From positions 124,001-188,000 of the forward strand of contig JAFKER010000007.1 of NCBI GenBank assembly GCA_017308595.1: DNA of 64,000 nt, given 5' to 3'. Each line of letters begins with the position of its first letter. The stretch's first letter is position 1. Below are positions 1 through 8,765 of this stretch, piece by piece. Both the position numbers and the translations under genes were made by a program. This DNA comes from Afipia sp. GTDB taxonomy: Bacteria > Pseudomonadota > Alphaproteobacteria > Rhizobiales > Xanthobacteraceae. The notes beneath the pieces were generated by a model. That model was given only the letters and a program-made list of their open reading frames with translations. It searched no databases and was not told the DNA's origin.

Positions 1-68
1 AGGCGGAGTTTGGCATAAATGGGCTCGATGGCGGCAGCGTCAAATCAGCCTTATTGCGGTCGTGTCAA

Positions 69-2123
69 TCAAGTCTCCGGGCGCGGCGAGGAAAATCGCA
101 TCGGCGCGAGTGCCATTGCCTCGTCAATGATAGCGGCCAGATCTTGTTGTCTGAACGGTTTAGCCAGCTTTGGTATTCCTTCGGCTTCGCCCTTTGGAAG
201 CTCGGCATAGCCGGTAGCGATGATCGCAGGAAAGTCAGGCTTCTCAGCGCGAATGCTTCGAATGAGATCCACTCCAGTCATATTGGGCATGGCTTGGTCG
301 GTTATGAGAAGTTCAATATCGGATTCGCGCCTTAGGATTTCGAGCGCCCGTGTACCGGATGAAGCGCTGTGAACCTTGTGGCCGAGTTCCTCCAGAATTG
401 ACGAGGTATTCAGCCCAACGAGTGGATCGTCATCGACAGTCAGGATTACGAGCTTCCGGTCGGAGCGGGCTGTGACCAAACCCACGTCCAAATCCAAGCT
501 GACAGGCTTTTCAATAGTGGCTTCTGAATCCGCGACCGGCAGCCACAGCTCGGCTGTTGTGCCTGCTCCGAGCTTACTCTTGAGTACAAGTTTCCCGCCC
601 GACTGTTGCGCCATGCCGTGAACCATGGGCAGACCAAGACCTGTTCCCTTTCCAACGCCTTTGGTCGTGAAAAATGGCTCCATCGCGTGGGCAAGGGTCT
701 GCTCGTCCATCCCGGTTCCGGTGTCAGCGATCGTAATACAAAGATAGCGCTGGGATGTTGATCCCAATCCATCGGGAATGATGTGATCGCGCGCGCTCAC
801 GACAATCGCGCCGCCCTTCGGCATGGCATCTCGCGCATTCATAGCGAGATTGAGAATTGCAAGCTCAAGCTGATTGGCATCCACCAGAGCCAGCGGCAAC
901 GCGGGCGGAAATTTGGTTTCGATCCGAACCGATGTATCCAGAGAACGTTGCAGCAACTCGGTCATCCCGCTCAGGAGATCGGGGACATTTACCGCCACCG
1001 GCTTCAGTTCCTGACGCCTGGCAAACGCCAACATGCGTTGCGTCAGCGCTGCGCCGCGCTGAGCGCCCTGGAATGCATTGTCGAGAAGTTGTCTGATCTT
1101 CGGATCGTCTTTTGAAAGATTTCTTTGCAGAAGCTCGAGGCTGCCCTGAATGGCCATGAGCAGGTTGTTGAAATCATGCGCGACGCCGCCGGTCAGGCGT
1201 CCAAGGGCTTCCATCTTCTGCGATTGGATGAGGGCCTGACGCGTTTCTTCAAGCGCCCGTTCAGCTTCCTTACGTTCAGTAATATCCCTCGTGATTTTGG
1301 CGAAGCCTAGCAGCGATCCGTCGGTGTGCCGGATTGCGTCGATGACCACATTGGCCCAGAATGTCGTCCGGTCCTTGCGGACGCGCCAGCCTTCTTTTTC
1401 ATAACGGCCATCCCGTTCCGCGATTTCAAGCGCACGCTTGGGAAGCCCCGCATTCTGATCTTCGTCCGTATAAAAGCGCGAAAAATGCTGGCCTACGATT
1501 TCTTCCAGCTTGTATCCCTTGATTCTCTCCGCACCGGAATTCCAGCTTGCAACCGTTCCATCGCGGTTGAGCAAATAGATCGCATAGTCGGTAACGCCGT
1601 CGACGAGCAGCCGAAACTGCTCCTGATTGTTGCGCAAGGCGGTTTCCGCCCGTTTGCGCTCTGTAAGATCGCGGGTGATTTTTGCGAAACCGATCGGCTT
1701 TCCGGATGGATCGCGGATGAGATCGATGACCACAAATGCCCAGAAGCGCGTGCCGTCCTTGCGGACGCGCCACCCCTCGCTTTCGAACTTCCCGTCCCGG
1801 ATCGCTGAATTTAGTGCGTGCTGTGGAAGACCTGCGTTCCGATCGGCCTCAGTGTAAAATCGAGAGAAGTGCTGGCCGATAATTTCGGATTCTTCATAGC
1901 CCTTGAAGAGCCGGGCTCCTGGATTCCAGCTGGAAATGATCCCCTGAAGATCCAACATGTAAATCGCATAGTCTGTAATCGCATCTACCAGCATGCGATA
2001 CCGGGTAGCGTCAGAGCTCAATGATTCAGAACGTATCTGACCTTCCACCCGAATTCCCTCAGCCTTGCGGTTAACCCAATAAAACACACTGGAACCGGAA
2101 AGGTTCCTTACCACCGCAGGCAA
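69..2123 (-). CDS. PAS-PAS hybrid sensor histidine kinase with C-terminal receiver
   Basis: A 684-residue signalling protein with no obvious membrane segment, so probably cytoplasmic. It has two very similar PAS/PAC units (about residues 41-160 and 171-286, both with the string [10 protein letters not shown] or [10 protein letters not shown]), a HisKA dimerisation helix with the phospho-acceptor His316 in GGVAHDFNN, a HATPase domain with N-box [10 protein letters not shown] and G-boxes DTGTGMD and GTGLGLPM, and a receiver domain (about 558-675) with acidic pocket VDDD, acceptor Asp609 and Lys655. The order is typical of hybrid kinases that pass phosphate to a separate response regulator or Hpt protein, and no partner lies next to it. 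The twin PAS units look like an internal duplication. The signal is unknown. It sits 323 bp downstream of a transport operon on the same strand and need not be linked to it. Bases 1-68 hold nothing recognisable. Confidence 0.93.
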   Translation of the reverse strand: MPAVVRNLSGSSVFYWVNRKAEGIRVEGQIRSESLSSDATRYRMLVDAITDYAIYMLDLQGIISSWNPGARLFKGYEESEIIGQHFSRFYTEADRNAGLPQHALNSAIRDGKFESEGWRVRKDGTRFWAFVVIDLIRDPSGKPIGFAKITRDLTERKRAETALRNNQEQFRLLVDGVTDYAIYLLNRDGTVASWNSGAERIKGYKLEEIVGQHFSRFYTDEDQNAGLPKRALEIAERDGRYEKEGWRVRKDRTTFWANVVIDAIRHTDGSLLGFAKITRDITERKEAERALEETRQALIQSQKMEALGRLTGGVAHDFNNLLMAIQGSLELLQRNLSKDDPKIRQLLDNAFQGAQRGAALTQRMLAFARRQELKPVAVNVPDLLSGMTELLQRSLDTSVRIETKFPPALPLALVDANQLELAILNLAMNARDAMPKGGAIVVSARDHIIPDGLGSTSQRYLCITIADTGTGMDEQTLAHAMEPFFTTKGVGKGTGLGLPMVHGMAQQSGGKLVLKSKLGAGTTAELWLPVADSEATIEKPVSLDLDVGLVTARSDRKLVILTVDDDPLVGLNTSSILEELGHKVHSASSGTRALEILRRESDIELLITDQAMPNMTGVDLIRSIRAEKPDFPAIIATGYAELPKGEAEGIPKLAKPFRQQDLAAIIDEAMALAPMRFSSPRPET

Positions 2124-2446
2124 GCCGATAGATCAACGCCAAGATTCATCAGGGTTGCATTTATCGGCGACCTTTTCTCCTAATAAGATATTGGTTTAAT
2201 TGAGTATTTATTAAAGCGAAGACGCGCATCCGGTTTCTCCGGTGTGCTGTCAACGATTGGGAATCGGGATGCCATTTGGCAATTGCTGCCCCATCCGCAG
2301 TACTCAAGGCGAGGGCCCGCGAGCCTGCGTTCTCGCTGCAGGAACCGCGCGTAGGGATGTGCTCAACAAGGAATTCCGAAGTTCGATTGAGATAGAAACT
2401 TTTTAGTGGCGGACGGGATATTTCCGTCCGCCACCAAAAGCATTGC
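2124..2446. other. Intergenic gap between sensor kinase and binding-protein gene
   Basis: No convincing gene is seen here. Short open frames lack a ribosome site and family resemblance. It should hold the sensor kinase promoter (minus strand) and the 3' end of the transport operon, including the hairpin at 2406-2434. Confidence 0.5.
2406..2434 (-). terminator. Stem-loop just after the transport operon
   Basis: GTGGCGGACGG (2406-2416) pairs perfectly with CCGTCCGCCAC (2424-2434) around a 7-nt loop, starting 12 nt beyond the stop codon of the binding-protein gene. No U-tract follows on the minus strand, so it may be an atypical terminator or a 3'-end stabiliser. Confidence 0.5.
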
Positions 2447-3502
2447 TCAGGGCTTGAAGACAAAGCCGGGCGTGATCGCTACATCTGCCGGGATCGCCGG
2501 CAGGTCGGCGAACAGTTCGGGATGCTTCTTCATGACGTTGAGGATCGGCTTCGGTTCGATGTGCTTATTGACATCGAACACCGATTTGATGATGCCGAGT
2601 CGATGCAGGCGATCCTGCGCGCTCCACAGCGCGCGGTAGTTGTTGGCCGACAGACGGCGGTCGAGCTGCTGGATGTTGAACTGCATCGCAGTCTCGGCGA
2701 CATCCAGCTTCAGGCCGGGAATCCAGCGGGTCGCAATGCCTGCGGCCTGCTTGGGATTCTTGCGCATCCACTGGTCGGCTTCGGACGTGGCGGCCAGAAA
2801 CTTCTCGGTAGTAGCTTCGTTCTTGTCCACCCATGAGCGGAGCGTCACGGCGAATCCGAGATAGGCGATCAGGTTGCCGCCGCGCAGCACTTCATACGCG
2901 CCCGGCACGTCCTTCTGCGCGATGATCGGCCAGGGGTCCCAGCCGACGAATGCGTCGATGCCCTTGGCGAGCAGGGCGACAGTCATATCCGGCGGCGGCG
3001 TGTTCACCAGCGTGACGTCGTCCGGCTTCAGGCCAGCCTTTTCGAGAATGGCAAGAATATAAAGATGGTTGATGGTTCCGAACGATGCAGCGATCTTCTT
3101 GCCTTTCAGGCTTGCAAGATCACCCTTACCAATTCCGGAGCCTTCGCGCGCGATCAGCGCCATGGTGGCGTCCGAACCGGTCTTTGTGGGACTGCCGCTG
3201 AAATTGCCGAGCGCCACCAGATCCATGCCGCGCAGCACCGCGCCGATCATCGGCACGCCGACCTGAACGATATCGATCTCGCCGGCCTGCAATGCGTTGA
3301 GCGCGTCGACGCCCGTTGCATAGGGGCGTGCGATGGTGACATCAAGGCCTTGTTTCTCATAGAAGCCGCGCTCGAGCGCGGCTGGAATGGCCAGCATGTC
3401 GACTGCGCTGACCATGCCGACCTTGAGTTTGACCAGGTCCTGGGCTTTCGCGGGAACGCACGCCAGTAACAGCGCCGCTCCTAACATCAGTAATCGTCGC
3501 AT
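2447..3502 (-). CDS. NitT/TauT/SsuA-type ABC substrate-binding protein
   Basis: A 351-residue periplasmic binding protein. The first 20 residues (MRRLLMLGAALLLACVPAKA) are a typical Sec signal peptide, followed by the start of an NMT1/SsuA-like fold (KLKVGMVSAVDMLAIPAALERG). In the family such proteins capture sulfonates, nitrate, pyrimidine precursors or aromatic acids and deliver them to a two-permease, one-ATPase importer. Both kinds of partner lie upstream on the same strand (4589-6213 and 3834-4592). It is the last gene of the minus-strand operon starting with a GntR regulator at 8398. The ligand cannot be read from the sequence. The nearby SDR and cupin genes suggest an organic acid or aromatic compound. 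Confidence 0.88.
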   Translation of the reverse strand: MRRLLMLGAALLLACVPAKAQDLVKLKVGMVSAVDMLAIPAALERGFYEKQGLDVTIARPYATGVDALNALQAGEIDIVQVGVPMIGAVLRGMDLVALGNFSGSPTKTGSDATMALIAREGSGIGKGDLASLKGKKIAASFGTINHLYILAILEKAGLKPDDVTLVNTPPPDMTVALLAKGIDAFVGWDPWPIIAQKDVPGAYEVLRGGNLIAYLGFAVTLRSWVDKNEATTEKFLAATSEADQWMRKNPKQAAGIATRWIPGLKLDVAETAMQFNIQQLDRRLSANNYRALWSAQDRLHRLGIIKSVFDVNKHIEPKPILNVMKKHPELFADLPAIPADVAITPGFVFKP

Positions 3503-3504
3503 TG

Positions 3505-3837
3505 TTATCCTCCCTCCTTCATTGGTCCCACGCTCGTTACCCAGTAAGGCCGGGCAACCGCGTTGAGATCCGTTCGTTTGACACCTCGCAGTGCTATCGA
3601 ATGGTCGTCCGCACCGGCGACCCTTCCATATTGCTGAAACGACTGAACGTGAAAGCGTTCAGGCGTGAAAGGCAGTTCGATCTGGATGTTGACCCGCGGC
3701 GAAGTGCCGGCGAGTTCGGGCGCGATCTTTCCCGGCGCGGCCAGCGTCAGCCAGAGCTGGAAGCATAGCCAAGCAGCGGCCACGCCGAGAACGAAGCGGC
3801 CTTTGGTCGATCGCAGTGCTTCAGATGCAAGACTCAT
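3505..3837 (-). CDS. Unknown 110-aa membrane-anchored protein in ABC operon
   Basis: A 110-residue protein with one hydrophobic segment near the N-terminus (about 14-33, FVLGVAAAWLCFQLWLTLAA) and a polar tail that should lie outside the membrane. No family is recognised. It overlaps the upstream ATPase gene by 4 nt (ATGA) and ends 2 nt before the binding-protein start, so it is clearly cotranscribed and probably translationally coupled. Its place between ATPase and binding protein suggests an accessory transport or periplasmic role, but this is only context. The tight coupling argues that it is a true gene. Confidence 0.65.
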   Translation of the reverse strand: MSLASEALRSTKGRFVLGVAAAWLCFQLWLTLAAPGKIAPELAGTSPRVNIQIELPFTPERFHVQSFQQYGRVAGADDHSIALRGVKRTDLNAVARPYWVTSVGPMKEGG

Positions 3838-4592
3838 GCGGAGCGCACCATATGCAGCACCTGCGCGGACAATTTTTTGAAAGTGTCGTCTTCGATCAGG
3901 TCGTCCCAGATGCGTGGGCGTGGCAAGTCGATCTTGATTTGATCTAGAACCCGGCCTTTCGAAAGAACCACAACCCGGTTGGCAAGAAATACGGCTTCAG
4001 GAACGTCGTGCGTGATGAAAATCACCGTCGGGCGGCGCTCCTGCCAGATGCGCGTAAGCTCCTCCTGAAGCGTCATGCGGGTTTGCGCATCGACGCTGGC
4101 GAACGGTTCGTCCATCAGCAGCAACGCTGGGTTATTGGCGAGAGCGCGGACCACGCCGACGCGCTGCTGCATGCCACCGGAGAGTTCGTTCGGATAGCGG
4201 TTCGCGGCATGTGTGAGGCCGGCGAGCGCCAGATATTCATGGGCGATTTTGTCGCGCTCGGCCTTGGGAACGCCGCGCATCTTCGGGCCGAAGCCGACAT
4301 TATCGAGCACAGTCTTCCACGGGAATAGCGCGAACGACTGAAACACCACGCCGCGCTCCGGGCCGGGGCCATCGATAGGCTTGCCGTTGAGCAGGATCTC
4401 GCCGCCGGAATGCGGAATAAAGCCCGCGACCATGTTGAGGATCGTGGTCTTGCCGCAACCGGAAGGGCCGACCACAGAGACGAACTCGCCCTGTTCGACA
4501 TCCAGCGAGACGTCGTGCACCGCATTCACATGCGCGCCTGCATACGGATCGAAATAGGTTTTCGCGAGGTTGCGGATCGACAGCGTGCTCAT
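3834..4592 (-). CDS. ABC transporter ATP-binding protein, SsuB/TauB type
   Basis: A 252-residue cytoplasmic ATPase that powers the importer encoded around it. Walker A GPSGCGKT is at residues 42-49, the signature is LSGGMQQRV, and Walker B LLLMDEPFASVD is followed by the switch His in FITHDVPEA. The arrangement matches the nitrate/sulfonate/taurine ATPase family. The start at 4592 is chosen because its ATG overlaps the stop of the upstream permease (ATGA). A longer open frame upstream is only the shadow of that permease. Specificity follows from the binding protein and is unknown. Confidence 0.93.
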   Translation of the reverse strand: MSTLSIRNLAKTYFDPYAGAHVNAVHDVSLDVEQGEFVSVVGPSGCGKTTILNMVAGFIPHSGGEILLNGKPIDGPGPERGVVFQSFALFPWKTVLDNVGFGPKMRGVPKAERDKIAHEYLALAGLTHAANRYPNELSGGMQQRVGVVRALANNPALLLMDEPFASVDAQTRMTLQEELTRIWQERRPTVIFITHDVPEAVFLANRVVVLSKGRVLDQIKIDLPRPRIWDDLIEDDTFKKLSAQVLHMVRSA

Positions 4593-5395
4593 GATGTAAC
4601 CAGTCCCCAGCGTTGTCCGGTCGCGCGTTCGAGCGGCGCGAGGATCCAGGCGTCCACGATGTACCAAAGCAGTCCGAGAATGATCATGCCGAGAATGATC
4701 TCGACGGTAGAACCGGCGCGGCGCGCGTCGAACATCATGAAGCCGATGCCGCTGGTGCCGACGATGATCTCCACGGCGATCAGCGCGCGCCAGCCATAGC
4801 CGAGGCCGTTGCGCAGACCGGTGATGATGTTGGGCAATGCGCCTGGCAGTGTGACTTCCCACAGCACGCGGGCGCGCGACGCGCCAAGGCTGCGTGCTGC
4901 GCGGGCAAGATCGCGCGGCACCGACTCGACGCCGAGTACGGTGTTGAGCACGACCGGAAACAGCACCGTGTAGACGATCACGAAGGTCATGGTGGTGAGG
5001 CCGAAGCCGAACCAGATCAGCAGGATCGGCAGCCATGCGATGTCCCCGATCGCCTGGAAGAACAGCAGGATCGGCCAGCAGGCGCGATGCGCCCAACGGC
5101 TTGTGCCGATCAGGATGCCGAGTGGAATGCCGAGCGCCACGCCGACCGCTGCGCCGGTGATCAACCGGATCAGGCTGTCCTGCAGATAATCCGGCAGGAT
5201 GCCTTTATAGGTAAGCGAGATGAACGAGCGCACCACGTCGCCCGGACCCGGAAAAAAGGCGCGGGGAAACACGCCGGATTCCGCGATCACGGTCCATATC
5301 AGGACAACCGGAATGAACGGGATGATCGCGGCGATGCCCGGCCAGCGGGCGGTCATGCGCGTATAGGCGCCCCAGCTTTTCAGAAGAAAGTTCAT
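4589..5395 (-). CDS. ABC transporter permease, SsuC/TauC type (second)
   Basis: A 268-residue inner-membrane permease with about six hydrophobic segments. It has the EAA-type cytoplasmic loop (AARSLGASRARVLWEVTLPGALPNIITGLRNG), whose G-x9-LP spacing docks the ATPase. The ATG at 5395 overlaps the preceding permease stop by 4 nt and its own stop overlaps the ATPase start, so the three genes are coupled. It is a paralogue of the neighbour at 5392-6213 with the same fold. The pair probably forms a heterodimeric channel, whereas many family members use a homodimer. Confidence 0.92.
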   Translation of the reverse strand: MNFLLKSWGAYTRMTARWPGIAAIIPFIPVVLIWTVIAESGVFPRAFFPGPGDVVRSFISLTYKGILPDYLQDSLIRLITGAAVGVALGIPLGILIGTSRWAHRACWPILLFFQAIGDIAWLPILLIWFGFGLTTMTFVIVYTVLFPVVLNTVLGVESVPRDLARAARSLGASRARVLWEVTLPGALPNIITGLRNGLGYGWRALIAVEIIVGTSGIGFMMFDARRAGSTVEIILGMIILGLLWYIVDAWILAPLERATGQRWGLVTS

Positions 5396-6213
5396 GCGCG
5401 CCTCACCATGCCCCAGCGCTCGATGGTCGAGCGTTCCAGCGGAACCAGCAGCAGACGGTCGATCAGCAGCCACAGCACGCCGATCACGATCATACCGAGC
5501 ACGATCACTTCGGTGCGGTAGAAGTCGCGTGCGACGAACAGCATGTAGCCGAGGCCGACATTTGTCGCGATCATCTCGGCAGCGATCAACCCGCGCCATG
5601 CGAAACCGAGCCCGGTGCGAATGCCGGTGACGATGTTCGGCAGTGCGCCCGGCAGCAGGACCTGAGTAAGTAGCGCCCAGCGTCCGGCACCGAGGGAGGC
5701 TGCGGCATTGCGCAAGGAATGGGGAATGGTCGAAACACCCAGCAATGTGTTGTAGGCCACGACGAAGAACACGGCGTTGAAGATCACGAAGATGATCGCG
5801 CCGAAGCCATAGCCGAACCATAACGTTGCGATGGGAATCCAGGCGATGCCCGCCAGCACCGAGAAGAAGCGGAACAGCGGCGTGAGAAATGCCGAGATGC
5901 CGGGACTGACGCCCATGGCGATGCCGAGCGGCACCGCGGTGACGACGCCAATCAGTGTGCCGAGCCCTACGCGCAGCAGGCTTGCGCCGACATGCTCGAG
6001 CAGGGTGCCGTCCTTGATGGATTCGATCGCCGCGTTGCCGACGGCGCCCACCGATGGGAAAACGCGCGGATTGACATGGAACAGCGGCACGACGATCGCC
6101 CAGACGATCACCAGCACGAGCAGCGGCGCTATAAACATGGCGGCGCCCACGAGGGAATTGATCCCGCGCGTGACCCATCGTGGCCGCGTCTTCTGGCTGG
6201 GCATGACCAGCAT
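5392..6213 (-). CDS. ABC transporter permease, SsuC/TauC type (first)
   Basis: A 273-residue membrane permease with hydrophobic stretches from about residue 18 and the EAA loop AAASLGAGRWALLTQVLLPGALPNIVTG. The start at 6213 is chosen because a strong Shine-Dalgarno sequence (GGAGGGAGACGCC) stands just before it. The open frame continues upstream to 6336 but would overlap the SDR gene and add a polar, poorly conserved-looking leader. It forms the transmembrane part of the importer together with the next gene, and follows the SDR gene after a 100-bp gap that holds a short hairpin. Confidence 0.9.
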   Translation of the reverse strand: MLVMPSQKTRPRWVTRGINSLVGAAMFIAPLLVLVIVWAIVVPLFHVNPRVFPSVGAVGNAAIESIKDGTLLEHVGASLLRVGLGTLIGVVTAVPLGIAMGVSPGISAFLTPLFRFFSVLAGIAWIPIATLWFGYGFGAIIFVIFNAVFFVVAYNTLLGVSTIPHSLRNAAASLGAGRWALLTQVLLPGALPNIVTGIRTGLGFAWRGLIAAEMIATNVGLGYMLFVARDFYRTEVIVLGMIVIGVLWLLIDRLLLVPLERSTIERWGMVRRA

Positions 6214-6263
6214 GGCGTCTCCCTCCGCCGGCGATTGTTGCCGGTCGTTTATCGTTTCCTCCG

Positions 6264-6279
6264 GGCCGCTTGTGCGGCC
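6264..6279 (-). other. Intercistronic hairpin between SDR and permease genes
   Basis: GGCCGC (6264-6269) and GCGGCC (6274-6279) pair around a 4-nt loop in the only sizeable gap of this operon. With no U-tract it is more likely an RNA processing or stability element than a terminator. Confidence 0.35.
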
Positions 6280-6313
6280 TCGATTGATCGTGGCGTGAGC
6301 GCGAACGGCGCGA

Positions 6314-7093
6314 TCACGCGATAGCGTAGCCTCCATCGATGACCAGAACCGTGCCCGTCACGAAGGATGCGGCGGGCGAGCAGAGATAAAGAACGCCGCC
6401 AAGCAGATCGGATGGCGTGCCCCAGCGTCCGAGCGGTGTGCGACTGAGAATGGGCTGGCTGCGTGCGGGATCGGCCTGCAATGCAGAGGTGAGGGGTGTC
6501 GCGATCCAGCCGGGTGCGATGGCGTTGACGCGGATGCCGTCGCCCGCATAGGCGATGGCCAGCGACTTGGTGAGCTGCGCGATGCCACCTTTGCTTGCGG
6601 CGTAACCGGGTACAAGACCGCCGCCGAAAAACGACAGCATGGAGGCGAGATTGACGATTGCACCATTGGTCTTTGCCAAGAGCGGCCGCGCGGCGGAGCA
6701 GACGCGCATGGTGCCGTTGAGATTGATGTCGACCACGGACTCGAACACATCAGGCTCAAGTTCGTCGCCGCGGCGGATCACGCCCGCGCAGTTCACCACC
6801 ACATCAAGCCCGTCGAGTGAATTGACCAGCGACTTGATCGCGTCGCCGTCGCGAACGTCGAGCTTGTGTGCCCGCGCCTTGCTCAGCAACGGATCGGCTG
6901 ATGCCGCTGCGATCTCGGCATCGCCGACGCCGGCCACGGTGACATGCGCGCCCGCCTCGATAAAACCGCGGGCGAGGCCAGCACCGATGCCCGACGTGCC
7001 GCCGGTGACGAGCACGCGCTTGCCGGCATACCAGACCGAAGCCCAGGCTCCTGACGTTGCGTCATGTGTGATGGTCGATCCGTCCATGGCCAT
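6314..7093 (-). CDS. Short-chain dehydrogenase/reductase
   Basis: A 259-residue NAD(P)-dependent oxidoreductase of the classical SDR family. The cofactor motif TGGTSGIG is at residues 30-37, NCAG at 101-104, the catalytic Ser at 151, and Tyr164/Lys168 in YAASK. A C-terminal IAPGWIATPL is typical of FabG-like and sugar/polyol dehydrogenases. The ATG at 7093 overlaps the stop of the cupin gene (TGATG), so they are translationally coupled. The gene sits between a cupin enzyme and an importer and probably oxidises or reduces an intermediate of the imported compound. The substrate is not predictable. Confidence 0.88.
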   Translation of the reverse strand: MAMDGSTITHDATSGAWASVWYAGKRVLVTGGTSGIGAGLARGFIEAGAHVTVAGVGDAEIAAASADPLLSKARAHKLDVRDGDAIKSLVNSLDGLDVVVNCAGVIRRGDELEPDVFESVVDINLNGTMRVCSAARPLLAKTNGAIVNLASMLSFFGGGLVPGYAASKGGIAQLTKSLAIAYAGDGIRVNAIAPGWIATPLTSALQADPARSQPILSRTPLGRWGTPSDLLGGVLYLCSPAASFVTGTVLVIDGGYAIA

Positions 7094-7590
7094 CAACGCA
7101 CGAACTGGTCGACGTAGTCGCGGCCGAGGCCGCAGGCCTCGTAATGCGCGCGGCACATGTCGATCTTGGTGAAGACGTCTTCATAGCCGACGTGCTTGTT
7201 GTTGTCGTCGAGATAGACCATCGATCCCTGGATGTTGAAGAAGGTGATCATTTCCGGTGTGTCTTCCGGCACGACAAGGGTGTGAATCTCGCCCGGCGGC
7301 TCGAATACATACGACCCCTCGCTCGCGACCCATTCGTGCTCGCGGTAGAACCACTTGCCCTTCAGAACGAAGCCATGAACCGGATTGGGATGCAGATGCC
7401 GCGACAGCACGCCGGCGCGGCGCACGCGCAGCAGATTGCACCACTGGCCCTGCCGGGTGTTCAGCATCAGCGGGCGAAACCAGACATCCGGCGCCTGCGG
7501 CACCCAGACGCGTTCGTCTTGCGGGATGGCGACGACCGCGATCTCCGGTGAGGCGAGCACATGGGCCGAGCCCTTCATGTCACGATACAT
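7093..7590 (-). CDS. Cupin protein, 2,4'-dihydroxyacetophenone dioxygenase-like
   Basis: A 165-residue single-domain cupin. Likely metal ligands are His65 and His67 in HLHPNPVHG, Glu101 in PGEIH and His103. The overall pattern resembles proteins annotated as the 2,4'-dihydroxyacetophenone dioxygenase or ChrR-like cupin family, which cleave or bind aromatic or keto compounds with a non-haem metal. It overlaps the gntR gene by 11 nt and is coupled to the SDR gene, so it is part of the same regulated catabolic unit. An alternative start is Met5. The enzymatic activity is inferred from fold only, and a sugar-binding or isomerase role is possible. Confidence 0.7.
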   Translation of the reverse strand: MYRDMKGSAHVLASPEIAVVAIPQDERVWVPQAPDVWFRPLMLNTRQGQWCNLLRVRRAGVLSRHLHPNPVHGFVLKGKWFYREHEWVASEGSYVFEPPGEIHTLVVPEDTPEMITFFNIQGSMVYLDDNNKHVGYEDVFTKIDMCRAHYEACGLGRDYVDQFVR

Positions 7591-8398
7591 ATTGCTTCCT
7601 CTTGACCTTCAGTCTCGCCGGCCGCGGCGCTGTTGGCGATTTCGCGCCGCTGGACCTTTTCTTTGCGAGTTTGGAGCGGGTGAAACCCAGGAGCTGATCC
7701 ATCGCGGCACGTGCCTTGCGCGGATTGGCCTCGTCGATGGCGTGCGCCACCGTCGCGTGATTGGGCAGGTTGTCGTCAAACCAGCCGGTGCTGCCGACGG
7801 CGACAAGGAATACGGTGCTCAGAATGGTGTCGATCGCGCCGCGGAAGCCCTGAAATACACGGTTATGGGTGGCATCCAGGATCGCGAGATGAAATGCCTT
7901 GTCCGCTGCGATGGCACTGTCGAGGTCGTGCGATGTTTCCATGGCCGCCAGCGCCGCCTTGATGCGCGAGCGGTCGTCCTTGGTGGCCCGTTCGGCGGCG
8001 AGTGCTGCAGCGGTGGGCTCGATGATCGAGCGGACTTCCTGAATTTCCAGCAAAAGCTCGCGATCAGGCTCGCCTTTACCGACCAGCCAGCTCAGCACGT
8101 CGCGATCGAGTAGACTCCAATCGTGGCGGGGGAGCACGCGGGTGCCATGACGTGGACCGACGCTCACCAAACCTTTCGCCGCCAGTGTCTTTATCACTTC
8201 GCGAATGACGCCGCGCCCGACGCCAAAGCGGGCTTCGAGATCCGGCTCAGGCGGAAGCGTCGCTCCGACCGGAATTACATCGCGCGCAATCTCGCTACCA
8301 AGCGTTGCGAGAACGACATGGATACGGCCGGGCTTGACGCCTTTGGTAATTGTTTTCGGTCGGGGTTTTACCACCGGATCGGATCTCCCAGCCGCCAT
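7580..8398 (-). CDS. GntR/FadR-family transcriptional regulator
   Basis: A 272-residue regulator with an N-terminal winged helix (about 27-93, including LPPEPDLEARFGVGRGVIREVIKTL, ending in the wing GPRHGTRVLP) and a C-terminal FCD ligand domain (about 115-235). FCD proteins usually bind small carboxylates and repress the operon they head. It is the first gene of the minus-strand operon. A near-perfect 27-bp palindrome at 8447-8473, about 50 bp before the start, is its probable operator, so autoregulation is likely. The lysine-rich tail of about 25 residues is unusual but low in complexity. Confidence 0.9.
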   Translation of the reverse strand: MAAGRSDPVVKPRPKTITKGVKPGRIHVVLATLGSEIARDVIPVGATLPPEPDLEARFGVGRGVIREVIKTLAAKGLVSVGPRHGTRVLPRHDWSLLDRDVLSWLVGKGEPDRELLLEIQEVRSIIEPTAAALAAERATKDDRSRIKAALAAMETSHDLDSAIAADKAFHLAILDATHNRVFQGFRGAIDTILSTVFLVAVGSTGWFDDNLPNHATVAHAIDEANPRKARAAMDQLLGFTRSKLAKKRSSGAKSPTAPRPARLKVKRKQYVS

Positions 8399-8446
8399 TC
8401 TGAAGAGGCGTTTCCTGGACGCTATCAGTGGAAAGATTCCTTTGCA

Positions 8447-8473
8447 ATCATCCGATGTTTAACATCTGATGAT
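8447..8473. promoter_or_regulatory. Palindromic operator upstream of gntR operon
   Basis: The sequence reads ATCATC-C-GATGTT-T-AACATC-T-GATGAT. Its two 13-bp arms are perfect inverted repeats except for one position. It lies 49 bp upstream of the GntR start, where a repressor site is expected. The rest of the 8399-8765 gap shows no gene and should hold the operon promoter and the 3' end of tex. Confidence 0.65.
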
Positions 8474-8765
8474 CTGGCCATGTCGCGCCGCAAAATGAAA
8501 TCGTGCTGAAGGATAGTCGAATGCGAACGACTGCCAGAAATTCAGTCAAGACGCAGCGAATTGCTACGCAACTTCAGTCTGTTGAAGACGGAAGGCGGAT
8601 CGCCGATCCCAACTTAAACCGATGAAGCGGCTGCAATTTTGCAGGAAGATTGAGACACCCAGTGCGACGCAAACTCCCACCCACGTTCCCTGAAAGATCG
8701 TGAGGTGGCGCGACGGAATGAAATACAGGAATCGACTGCAGCGAGAGGAGCCCGCTGCGTATCTC

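Noticed and set aside
2161-2463. A 100-aa minus-strand frame before the sensor kinase
   Set aside because: It begins in the binding-protein tail, has no ribosome site and no recognisable motif.
3834-5096. A 420-aa extended form of the SsuB-like ATPase
   Set aside because: The first 168 residues are Arg/His-rich shadow of the permease; the ATPase fold begins at the overlapping ATG at 4592.
4613-5521. A 302-aa plus-strand frame across the permease genes
   Set aside because: Lies wholly over two coupled membrane permeases; its charged, membrane-free translation is a shadow.
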